Shown one piece after another: positions 18,062 through 25,697 of a DNA stretch of 64,000 bases. Source of the stretch: Nemorincola caseinilytica. GTDB lineage: Bacteria > Bacteroidota > Bacteroidia > Chitinophagales > Chitinophagaceae. Within the stretch, counting starts at the first letter, position 1. Every line of letters starts with the position of its first letter. The stretch lies in contig NZ_BAABFA010000005.1 of NCBI RefSeq assembly GCF_039540515.1, positions 248,001-312,000 on the forward strand, in the 5' to 3' direction. The notes beneath the pieces were generated by a model. That model worked only from the letters and a program-made list of their open reading frames with translations, ran no database searches and was not told the DNA's origin. The position numbers and the translations under genes are program-made.

Positions 18062-18972
18062 TGACCCACAAGCCGATACGCATAGGAACACGCGAAAGCC
18101 AATTGGCCGTGTGGCAGGCTGCCGCTGTGCAGCGCCTGCTGGCACAGCACGGTCATACATCGGAACTTGTATACATAAAAAGCGAGGGCGATACCGACCT
18201 CAAGACACCACTGTACGAGATAGGCGTTCAGGGTATATTCACCCGCTCGCTGGATATAGCCCTGCTGAACGGGCAGGTAGATATCGCGGTCCATTCTATG
18301 AAGGATGTGCCCACTATGATGGCCAAAGGCATAGTACAGGCTGCGGTATTGCCGCGTGCCTCTCATGCTGATATACTGGTACCCGGCCCCGGCTTCACTG
18401 CCGACAGGACCGAAGCACCGGCCACCATAGCTACCAGCAGCATACGGCGCAAGACACAATGGCTGCACCGCTACCCGGCCGATAGTATAGACAACTTGCG
18501 AGGCAATGTGAATACACGCCTGGCCAAGGTGCAGGAAAGTACCTGGCATGGGGCCATCTTTGCGGCCGCAGGGCTGGACAGATTGGACCTGAGGCCCGAG
18601 GACTCGATACTGCTGGACTGGATGCTACCAGCCCCTGCACAGGGTGCCATAGTGGTCGTATGCCGTGAGGAAGATACTTATTGTGCCGATGCCTGTGCCG
18701 GGTTCAACGACGCACATACTGCCCTTTGTGCGGCCATAGAGCGCGACCTGCTGCGTACCCTTATGGGCGGCTGCTCTACACCCATCAGTGCGCTGGCCGA
18801 GATAGTGAATGATACTGTGATACTGAAAGCCAACGTTCTCAGTGTAGATGGAGGCTCCAAGATAGAGATAGAAAAGACCGCTGCGATAGCAGATGCCCGC
18901 GACCTGGGTAGCGAGGCCGGAGCCGAGCTACTGGCCAATGGCGCCCGCCAGCTACTGCACCGCGCGGTATGA
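18061..18972 (+). CDS. hemC: Hydroxymethylbilane synthase (porphobilinogen deaminase)
   Basis: A 303-residue enzyme that polymerises four porphobilinogens into hydroxymethylbilane on a dipyrromethane cofactor. Motifs: IRIGTRESQLAVWQA, GDTDLKTPLYEIG, DIAVHSMKDVPT, SSIRRKTQWL, and the cofactor cysteine in TLMGGCSTPISA. The frame extends upstream to 18022, but the ATG at 18061 overlapping the hemA stop gives the standard N-terminus. It is followed by hemD after 3 nt. Confidence 0.96.
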   Translation: MTHKPIRIGTRESQLAVWQAAAVQRLLAQHGHTSELVYIKSEGDTDLKTPLYEIGVQGIFTRSLDIALLNGQVDIAVHSMKDVPTMMAKGIVQAAVLPRASHADILVPGPGFTADRTEAPATIATSSIRRKTQWLHRYPADSIDNLRGNVNTRLAKVQESTWHGAIFAAAGLDRLDLRPEDSILLDWMLPAPAQGAIVVVCREEDTYCADACAGFNDAHTALCAAIERDLLRTLMGGCSTPISALAEIVNDTVILKANVLSVDGGSKIEIEKTAAIADARDLGSEAGAELLANGARQLLHRAV

Positions 18973-18975
18973 TAT

Positions 18976-19680
18976 ATGAACAGAACGATATCCATACTAT
19001 GTACCGGCCACCTGCCTGCTCATGTGGCAGATGAGGCTACCGCCTCGGGCAAGGTTCGGCTGGATGTTATCCCCTTCATAGACATAACTCATGTAGACAG
19101 TTATGATATGACAGCCCACATTTCAGAGCTGGCAGCCAAAGATCTCAATGCGGTCTTTACCAGCAGCAATGGGGTAGAGGCGGTGGCGGCCATGTTGGGT
19201 GGTAAAGACACGAAGTGGAAGATATTTTGTTTAGGTAATAAAACAAAAAACACTGTTTATCAGTATTTTGATAAAAATAAAATATTATCAGAATGTGATA
19301 ATGCACAACAGTTGGCAGATATGCTTATCGGGCTGCGAGTGAAAGATGTTACCTTCTTTTGTGGCGATAGCCGTATGGATATTTTACCTCATGCCCTGGC
19401 AGGTGCAGGGGTAAAGGTAGAAGAGCTGGTGGTATACAATACTACCGAAACACCGCATGTAATATCTACCGGTTATGATGGGGTACTATTCTTTAGCCCC
19501 TCTGCAGTAAGGAGTTTTTTCAGTGTCAATACACTTGGGGCAGATGCCGTTCTGTTCGCCATCGGCGATACTACAGCGGCAGAGATAATGAGGTATTCTA
19601 AGGCAAAGATCATTATCTCCCCATCTCCGTCAAAAGAGGAAATGATAAATGATGTTGTAAATTATTTTTTTATCAAATAA
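18976..19680 (+). CDS. hemD: Uroporphyrinogen-III synthase
   Basis: A 234-residue enzyme that cyclises hydroxymethylbilane with D-ring inversion. The family is weakly conserved. Here the evidence is the two-lobed pattern (NAVFTSSNGVEAV in lobe one and YDGVLFFSPSAVRSFF in lobe two), the length, and the position between hemC and hemE. The stretch 19220-19320 is clearly more AT-rich than flanking genes. Confidence 0.85.
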   Translation: MNRTISILCTGHLPAHVADEATASGKVRLDVIPFIDITHVDSYDMTAHISELAAKDLNAVFTSSNGVEAVAAMLGGKDTKWKIFCLGNKTKNTVYQYFDKNKILSECDNAQQLADMLIGLRVKDVTFFCGDSRMDILPHALAGAGVKVEELVVYNTTETPHVISTGYDGVLFFSPSAVRSFFSVNTLGADAVLFAIGDTTAAEIMRYSKAKIIISPSPSKEEMINDVVNYFFIK

Positions 19681-19724
19681 TTGATTTTTAATTAATTGTA
19701 AGAACAAACGAAACTAAACATAAA

Positions 19725-20756
19725 ATGTCGGAACTGAAGAACGATCTTTTGCTGCGCGCTCTAAGGGGCGAAGAACTGAGCCGCCCACCCGTATGGATGA
19801 TGAGGCAGGCCGGCCGCTACCTGCCGGACTATATAAAGCTGCGTGAAAAATATGATTTTTTCACACGCGTGGAAACGCCAGAGCTCGCCTGCGAAATAAC
19901 CTTGCAACCGGTAGACCAGGTAGGCGTAGATGCTGCCATCATTTTTTCCGACATACTGGTGATACCCCAGGCCATGGGCATGCAGGTGCTGCTGGAGGAG
20001 GGCAAAGGCCCTCTCTTACCCTCTGTGGTGAAGAACGAGGCCGACATAGATGCTCTCATCACTACCGATACAGAAGAAAGGCTGCACTATGTAATGAAAA
20101 CCCTTTCCCTCACCAAACAGGAGCTGAACGGCCGCGTACCCCTCATAGGTTTCGCAGGCGCTCCATGGACCCTCCTTTGTTATATGGTAGAGGGTAAAGG
20201 CAGCAAGACCTTCGATAAGGCAAAACAATTCTGTTTTACAAAGCCTGAACTGGCTCACAAGCTGTTACAGAAGATAACTGATATGACCATTAAATACCTG
20301 ATAGCCCAGACAAAGGCCGGTGCCGACCTGGTACAGGTGTTCGATAGCTGGAGCGGTATGCTGAGCCCTGCCGATTTCAAGATATATGCCGAGCCCTACC
20401 TGCTGCAGATAGCCGATGCCGTGGGCAAGCATGCACCTGTCATACTTTTCCCTAAGGGTAGCTGGTATGCTCTGGCCGATCTGAGCAATAGCAGCGCCTC
20501 GGGTCTCGGCCTCGATTGGAGCCTTACCCCCTCGCTTGCCCGTCAGCTCACAGGAAACAAGATAACCCTGCAGGGCAACTTCGACCCTGCCAAGCTGCTG
20601 GCTCCAATACCGCAGATAAAGAAGGAAGTAAAGGAAATGATAGATGCCTTTGGCACACAGAGGTATATAGCCAATCTGGGGCACGGTATATTGCCTAATG
20701 TGCCCGTAGACCATGCAAAAGCATTTGTAGATACAGTTAAGGAATACAGTAAATAG
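19725..20756 (+). CDS. hemE: Uroporphyrinogen decarboxylase
   Basis: A 343-residue cytoplasmic enzyme that converts uroporphyrinogen III to coproporphyrinogen III. Both family signatures are visible: PPVWMMRQAGRYLPDY near the N-terminus and GFAGAPWTLLCYMVEGKGSK in the middle, together with FSDILVIPQAMG and the C-terminal NLGHGILPNVPVDH. It is part of the hem operon, preceded by an AT-rich 44-nt spacer. Confidence 0.97.
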   Translation: MSELKNDLLLRALRGEELSRPPVWMMRQAGRYLPDYIKLREKYDFFTRVETPELACEITLQPVDQVGVDAAIIFSDILVIPQAMGMQVLLEEGKGPLLPSVVKNEADIDALITTDTEERLHYVMKTLSLTKQELNGRVPLIGFAGAPWTLLCYMVEGKGSKTFDKAKQFCFTKPELAHKLLQKITDMTIKYLIAQTKAGADLVQVFDSWSGMLSPADFKIYAEPYLLQIADAVGKHAPVILFPKGSWYALADLSNSSASGLGLDWSLTPSLARQLTGNKITLQGNFDPAKLLAPIPQIKKEVKEMIDAFGTQRYIANLGHGILPNVPVDHAKAFVDTVKEYSK

Positions 20757-20789
20757 CATTTCTGTTTCATTGTAATTTAATATTTTATT

Positions 20790-21704
20790 ATGAATTTCAG
20801 AGAACGTTTCGTAGAGTACATCCATCAGTTGCAAGATACTATATGTACTGGCCTGGAACAGGCCGATGGTAAGGCTACCTTCGTAGAGGATAGGTGGGAA
20901 AGGCCGGAAGGTGGCGGTGGCAAGACCCGTGTGATAGCCGATGGCAATGTACTGGAGAAAGGTGGTGTCAATACATCGGTGGTACATGGTCCGCTGCCTG
21001 CATCTATGCAGCAGATGTTCGGCGTTGCGGATTGTGACTTTTTTGCATGTGGTCTTTCTATGGTGTTGCATCCGCTCAATCCGTTCGTTCCCACCACGCA
21101 TGCCAATTGGCGTTATTTTGAACTGTATAACAAAAATGGCGACCGTATAGATAGCTGGTTCGGTGGCGGTGCAGACCTCACACCTTATTACCTGTTCGAG
21201 GAAGATGCAAGGCATTTTCACACCACCCTCAAAAATGCCATAGCGCCCTTCGGCGAAGAACTGTACCCATTATATAAGAAACAATGCGATGAGTATTTTG
21301 CCAATAAGCACCGCAATAACGAGATGCGTGGCATAGGCGGCGTGTTCTACGACCACCTGAGACCCACCGATGAGGCCGACCGTGAAAGGCTTTTTGCCTT
21401 TCAGCAGGCCAATGGCGATTGCTTCCTGGATGCCTACCTGCCCATCATCAGCAAGCGCAAGGACATGCCATATGGTACGCCCGAGGTAGAATGGCAGGAA
21501 ATAAGGCGCGGCCGCTATGTGGAGTTCAACCTGGTACACGACAAGGGTACGCTCTTCGGCCTGAAGACCAATGGCCGAACCGAAAGCATACTCATGAGCC
21601 TGCCGCCACGAGCACGCTGGTACTATGCGCACGAGCCTGCCCCAGGCAGCCGCGAGGCCGAAATGATGAAGTATTATTTCCCTAATGACTGGGTCTGGGT
21701 GTGA
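20790..21704 (+). CDS. hemF: Oxygen-dependent coproporphyrinogen III oxidase
   Basis: A 304-residue aerobic enzyme that makes protoporphyrinogen IX. Conserved motifs are HPLNPFVPTTHANWRYFE, WFGGGADLTPYYLFEEDARHFH, GIGGVFYDHL and GRYVEFNLVHDKGTLFGLKT. The presence of HemF rather than HemN here fits aerobic growth. It is the last biosynthetic gene of the cluster and is followed 22 nt later by feoA. Confidence 0.97.
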   Translation: MNFRERFVEYIHQLQDTICTGLEQADGKATFVEDRWERPEGGGGKTRVIADGNVLEKGGVNTSVVHGPLPASMQQMFGVADCDFFACGLSMVLHPLNPFVPTTHANWRYFELYNKNGDRIDSWFGGGADLTPYYLFEEDARHFHTTLKNAIAPFGEELYPLYKKQCDEYFANKHRNNEMRGIGGVFYDHLRPTDEADRERLFAFQQANGDCFLDAYLPIISKRKDMPYGTPEVEWQEIRRGRYVEFNLVHDKGTLFGLKTNGRTESILMSLPPRARWYYAHEPAPGSREAEMMKYYFPNDWVWV

Positions 21705-21726
21705 AACAATTGAGTAATTTTACAGT

Positions 21727-21972
21727 ATGGTAGATGAAAAGGCAATGCGGCTGTCGCAGTTACCGGCCGGTACAAAGGCCGTGATAAAAGACCATGAGGA
21801 CAATGATCTGCGGCTTACACTTATGGAAATGGGTTGTGTGCCGGGCGAACCTGTATGGGTAGAGATGATAGCCCCCATGGGCGATCCGCTTGCGATAAAT
21901 ATAGCGGGTTACTATTTGAGCATCAGGAAAAAAGAGGCCGATAATATATGGGTCATAAGAGACCCGTCATAG
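21727..21972 (+). CDS. feoA: FeoA-domain protein
   Basis: An 81-residue SH3-like FeoA domain (LSQLPAGTKAVI, LRLTLMEMGCVPGEPVWVE, DPLAINIAGYYLSIRKKEA). In other bacteria FeoA assists the FeoB ferrous-iron transporter. No feoB lies in this window, and here the gene ends the heme operon, suggesting that iron supply is co-regulated with heme synthesis (inference). Its 3' end overlaps the convergent small gene by 6 nt. Confidence 0.88.
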   Translation: MVDEKAMRLSQLPAGTKAVIKDHEDNDLRLTLMEMGCVPGEPVWVEMIAPMGDPLAINIAGYYLSIRKKEADNIWVIRDPS

Positions 21973-22206
21973 GTCCTCGTATTTGTCGAAGTCCGTATTG
22001 GACACAATGTCCATGCGTATCTTGCTGAAGCGTTTGCCCCCGTTCACAAGGTCTACTCCTTCCAGTATCTTCAGTTCCACTATTGCGCCATTCAGAAAAG
22101 CAGTATCTATCATCCTGATGATCTCATTTTTGATATTGCTGTTCGTTACCTTGTCCTCATCTTCCTTCGATAGGGTAGACCCTACCTGATATTCCTTTCT
22201 TATCAT
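21967..22206 (-). CDS. Small hypothetical protein (79 aa)
   Basis: The product starts MIRKEYQVGSTLSKEDED and contains a predicted alpha/beta region (NEIIRMIDTAFLNGAIVELKILEG, then FSKIRMDIVSN). I do not recognise the family. The frame is open to 22245, but a TATGTTTG promoter box at 22241-22234 lies within that extension, so the ATG at 22206 is chosen. It is monocistronic and convergent with feoA. Confidence 0.6.
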   Translation of the reverse strand: MIRKEYQVGSTLSKEDEDKVTNSNIKNEIIRMIDTAFLNGAIVELKILEGVDLVNGGKRFSKIRMDIVSNTDFDKYEDL

Positions 22207-22233
22207 ATTAGCAGAAGTGTTTATCGGGGAACA

Positions 22234-22241
22234 CAAACATA
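22234..22241 (-). promoter_or_regulatory. -7 box of the small hypothetical gene
   Basis: Minus-strand TATGTTTG, an exact TAnnTTTG match, 27 nt before the ATG at 22206. Upstream sequence is AT-rich with TTTTC at roughly the -33 distance. Confidence 0.5.
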
Positions 22242-22324
22242 ACACATCTTCAATGAAAAGATAAAAAAACTATATTTTAATATTTGTTCCACATACTCTA
22301 TTCTCTGTATTTACAACAGATTGG

Positions 22325-23596
22325 CTAACCGTTCGTTATCGGGTCCACTCCTTCCAGTGCTTTTTCCAGCAGCGCTAGCACTGTAGCAATGTCTTCCGGG
22401 TTGCAGGTGCCCACACTTATGCGGTACCATGGCGAGCTACTATCGGCTCCAAAGCAGTAGAACGGCACCATGGCCAGTTGTGCTTTATCCAGTATATACT
22501 GCGTCACATCTTCCTGTGTCTTTAGTGTTCTTCCGGCTACGCTCCGGCCTCGCAGGTCTACCTTTACGGTCAGGTATATAGCCGCCTGTGGCGCTATACG
22601 GTCCACCGCATAGCCCTTGTTCTTCAGCGCGGTAAAACCCTCGTAGAACATTGTGAGCCGCTGCTGCAGCCCGGCCCTGAAGCCCGCCAGGTAGGCATCT
22701 ACCTCGCTGGTCATGGTCAGATATTTAGCTGTGGCTTTCTGCTCGGCCATTGGTGCCCATGCGCCTATGTGGCTCAGCAGGGCTTTCATTTTGCCCAGTA
22801 TCTCTGCAGGCCCCAGCGCCCAGCCCACACGCACACCCGTGGCCGCAAAGGTCTTCGATATACCATCTACGAATATGGTATACTCCTTCATCGCCGGCCG
22901 CAGCGATACAGGGGTATGGTGTTCCATACCATTATATGTCAGCAGGCCATACATCTGGTCGAACATCACATACAGTTTCTTCGCATCTCCGCTGCGGCTT
23001 GCGTTCTCGGCCAGCACCATATCGCATACACCTTCCATGGTCTCGCGGGGCATGGTAGTGCCGGTGGGGTTCTGTGGGGTACACAGGCACAGCAGGGTGG
23101 CCTCCTTTATATATGGCTCTATATCTGCCACCGATGGCATGAAGTCGTTCTCGGGGTAGGTGTCTATCATGCAGTGCTCGCCCTGGTTCATCGATACATA
23201 GTGGTTGTTGTTCCAGGATGGCACCGAGTATAACACCTTATCGCCCGCATCTACTATGGCCTTGAACAGGGTGTATATTATGGGCCGCCCGCCCGAGGCT
23301 ATCAGCACCTCGTTCTGCCCATAACTGATACCCATGTACCGCTCTATAAAGGCCGATACCGATGCCCGCAGCTCTGCAAGGCCCTCTGCCGGCGGGTAGT
23401 TGGTATAGCCGTCGCGGTAGCACTGCACTATCAGGTCTTCCAGTTCTTTAGGCAGGGGAAATACCGCAGGCGCCAGGTCGCCTATGGTGTAATTATATAT
23501 CTTTTCTCCGGCCTGTATGCGGCGGTTTATCTCGTTGCCCAGTTTCACTACTTCCGACCCTACCAAAGACCCTGCCAGCCTACTTAGTGTGCTCAT
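22325..23596 (-). CDS. PLP-dependent class I/II aminotransferase
   Basis: A 423-residue fold-type I aminotransferase resembling aspartate/aromatic transaminases. Visible are YTNYPPAEGLAELRASV, the cofactor region CTPQNPTGTTM, MFDQMYGLLTY, and the Schiff-base lysine in VDGISKTFAATGVRVGW, with WYRISVGTCNPEDI near the C-terminus (substrate-carboxylate Arg). The length is slightly above the family average because of a longer C-terminal part. The amino donor cannot be decided. Confidence 0.9.
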   Translation of the reverse strand: MSTLSRLAGSLVGSEVVKLGNEINRRIQAGEKIYNYTIGDLAPAVFPLPKELEDLIVQCYRDGYTNYPPAEGLAELRASVSAFIERYMGISYGQNEVLIASGGRPIIYTLFKAIVDAGDKVLYSVPSWNNNHYVSMNQGEHCMIDTYPENDFMPSVADIEPYIKEATLLCLCTPQNPTGTTMPRETMEGVCDMVLAENASRSGDAKKLYVMFDQMYGLLTYNGMEHHTPVSLRPAMKEYTIFVDGISKTFAATGVRVGWALGPAEILGKMKALLSHIGAWAPMAEQKATAKYLTMTSEVDAYLAGFRAGLQQRLTMFYEGFTALKNKGYAVDRIAPQAAIYLTVKVDLRGRSVAGRTLKTQEDVTQYILDKAQLAMVPFYCFGADSSSPWYRISVGTCNPEDIATVLALLEKALEGVDPITNG

Positions 23597-23689
23597 ATCT
23601 CCCGTTTGTGACCATGCAATATACGACCTGCCACCGATAAATACTAGCCTGTGAACGGGTGGTACAAAGCTATTATGGCAGGCTATCTG

Positions 23690-23697
23690 TATTTTTG
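23690..23697 (+). promoter_or_regulatory. -7 box of the hydrolase/glycosyltransferase operon
   Basis: TATTTTTG, an exact TAnnTTTG match, only 8 nt before the ATG at 23706. The mRNA would be leaderless or nearly so. Confidence 0.45.
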
Positions 23698-23705
23698 ATG
23701 AGCAT

Positions 23706-24503
23706 ATGCCGCATATCTCTATCGGGGCCGAACAACTGCATTACCTGCGCATGGGTACGGGTAGCGATGTGCTGCTCGCTTTTCATGGCTATGGCGAGCA
23801 TGCGGGCACTTTTTCCGTGTTCGAAGAACATCTTGGCCACAGGTACACTATTCTCTCGTTCGATCTGCCCTACCATGGCGGTACCGCCTGGCGTGGCAAG
23901 GAACACCTTACCGCAGACGATCTGGTGATACTGGTAGCTAATGTGATGGTACAGTTCGGGGTAGATAAGATCTCCCTGATGGGGTACAGCATTGGCGGCA
24001 GGGTATGCCTTTCGGCCATGGCCGCTGCTCCGCAGCATATACATAGGGTACTTCTCATGGCCACCGATGGCCTCACGGTCAACCCGTTTTACCGTTTCTT
24101 TACCCGTGTGCCGGCCGGCAAATACGTTTTCAGGCGCTTTCTGCAGGCAGGGGAGGGTAGTATACGCCTCACCGACCTCTGTCGCCGGCTACGGCTCATA
24201 CCCGATGCCTTTCACAGGCTGGCCACCCAAACGCTACGGTCTCAGGAGAGCCGCCTGCAGTTGCTTCATGCATGGCCGTGCCTTAGCCATCTTGTGCAGC
24301 CGCCCAAGGTCCTGCGGTCGGTCATAGCCACACATAAGATACCCGTATTCCTCTATATGGGTGCGTCCGATCGTGTACTGCCTCCATCACTGGCACAGCC
24401 ATTCGCAAAAGGTATGGACACGGTACAGCTATACATTCTCGAAAAAGGACATCGTATATTTGATACAGGCAATGCTGCACACATAGCCGCCTCCCTGCTC
24501 TGA
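23706..24503 (+). CDS. Alpha/beta hydrolase
   Basis: A 265-residue hydrolase with the alpha/beta fold. The oxyanion loop is FHGYGEHAGTF, the nucleophile Ser is in MGYSIGGRV, an acidic residue occurs in GASDRVLPP, and the His in EKGHRIFD completes the triad. A cap region (about 130-200) is rich in Arg and Leu. It is one base upstream of the glycosyltransferase, so likely co-transcribed; a role in glycolipid or polysaccharide metabolism is inferred from context only. Confidence 0.87.
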   Translation: MPHISIGAEQLHYLRMGTGSDVLLAFHGYGEHAGTFSVFEEHLGHRYTILSFDLPYHGGTAWRGKEHLTADDLVILVANVMVQFGVDKISLMGYSIGGRVCLSAMAAAPQHIHRVLLMATDGLTVNPFYRFFTRVPAGKYVFRRFLQAGEGSIRLTDLCRRLRLIPDAFHRLATQTLRSQESRLQLLHAWPCLSHLVQPPKVLRSVIATHKIPVFLYMGASDRVLPPSLAQPFAKGMDTVQLYILEKGHRIFDTGNAAHIAASLL

Positions 24504-24504
24504 C

Positions 24505-25644
24505 ATGGTCATATTCATCATCTGTACTATACTCACACTGGCATATGTGGCCCTTATGGCACTATACCACAGGGGCTGGGCCATGCAGAAAGAGCTGAAC
24601 GTGCATGCCCTTTACGAGCCATCTACCAAGATGTCGGTCATAATACCCGCGCGCAACGAGGAGGAGAACATAGGCGCCTGTCTCGAATCGATACTGGCGC
24701 AGAAATACCCTTCTTACCTCTACGAGGTCATAGTGGTCGACGACCATTCCGACGACCGTACGGCCATCATAGCCGAGGAATATGCCATACGGGGGGTGCG
24801 CTGCATTCGCCTGGCCGATTACCTGCCCATGGGCAATGCCCTCAATGCCTACAAGAAGATGGCGATAGCTACGGGCATATCGGAAAGCAGCGGCGCCCTC
24901 ATCGTTACCACAGATGCCGATTGTGTGATGCCCAATGCCTGGCTGCGCCACATAGCGGCCATATACGAGCAGCAGCAACCCCTGATGATAGTAGCGCCGG
25001 TGATATACAATGCAAAGCGGAACCTGCTGCATATCTTCCAGCTCATAGACTTTATGAGTATGCAGGGTATAACAGGTGCTGCACATGCGCTGAAGCTGGG
25101 CAACATGAGCAATGGCGCCAATCTCGCCTTTCGCAAAAGTGCCTTCGAGCAGGTGAAGGGATATGAGGGCATCCTTGACCTCGCATCCGGCGATGACTTC
25201 CTGCTCATGATGAAGATGAACGACCTGGCGCCCACGGGTATCGCCTACTTGCGGTCGGTGAATGCTGCCGTATCAACCCTGCCACAGCCCACATGGCGCA
25301 GTTTCCTGCAGCAGCGCATACGCTGGGCCTCCAAGTCGGGCAAGTACAAAGACACCCGGCTCACCCTCATCCTCTTGCTGGTATATGCCTTCAACCTCTT
25401 GCTGCTATCCCTGGCCATCGGTAGCCTTTTCGATCGCGAGTTGCTGTTCCTTTGTGCCTGCGTCTTCGGTATAAAGGTGGTGGTCGAATTCTGGTTCCTG
25501 CGGCCTGTGGCCCGTTTCTTCCACAACGAGTGGGCACTGCTCTATTTCCCCTTCCTGCAGCCGCTGCACATCATATACATAGTGCTTGCAGGTTTTCTGG
25601 GTTTCGTAGGTGGCTATGAGTGGAAGGGCAGGAGGGTAAAGTGA
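24505..25644 (+). CDS. Membrane glycosyltransferase, family 2
   Basis: A 379-residue GT-A glycosyltransferase. It has an N-terminal membrane helix (1-20), the nucleotide-sugar motifs SVIIPARNEEENIGACLES, IVVDDHSDDRT and VTTDADCVMP, an acceptor motif around SGDDFLLMMK, and a QxxRW-like QQRIRWASK, followed by about four C-terminal helices. This arrangement is typical of processive or lipid-directed GT2 enzymes. It lies between a hydrolase and a GT39-like protein. Confidence 0.9.
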   Translation: MVIFIICTILTLAYVALMALYHRGWAMQKELNVHALYEPSTKMSVIIPARNEEENIGACLESILAQKYPSYLYEVIVVDDHSDDRTAIIAEEYAIRGVRCIRLADYLPMGNALNAYKKMAIATGISESSGALIVTTDADCVMPNAWLRHIAAIYEQQQPLMIVAPVIYNAKRNLLHIFQLIDFMSMQGITGAAHALKLGNMSNGANLAFRKSAFEQVKGYEGILDLASGDDFLLMMKMNDLAPTGIAYLRSVNAAVSTLPQPTWRSFLQQRIRWASKSGKYKDTRLTLILLLVYAFNLLLLSLAIGSLFDRELLFLCACVFGIKVVVEFWFLRPVARFFHNEWALLYFPFLQPLHIIYIVLAGFLGFVGGYEWKGRRVK

Positions 25645-25697
25645 AAAAGATCTGCTTTCTTTGAGGTGGCCGTTCTGCCTGCGTCACCATACAGCAC

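Noticed and set aside
20265..21221. Minus-strand frame of 318 codons across hemE/hemF
   Set aside because: It spans two well-supported hem genes and shows no motif.
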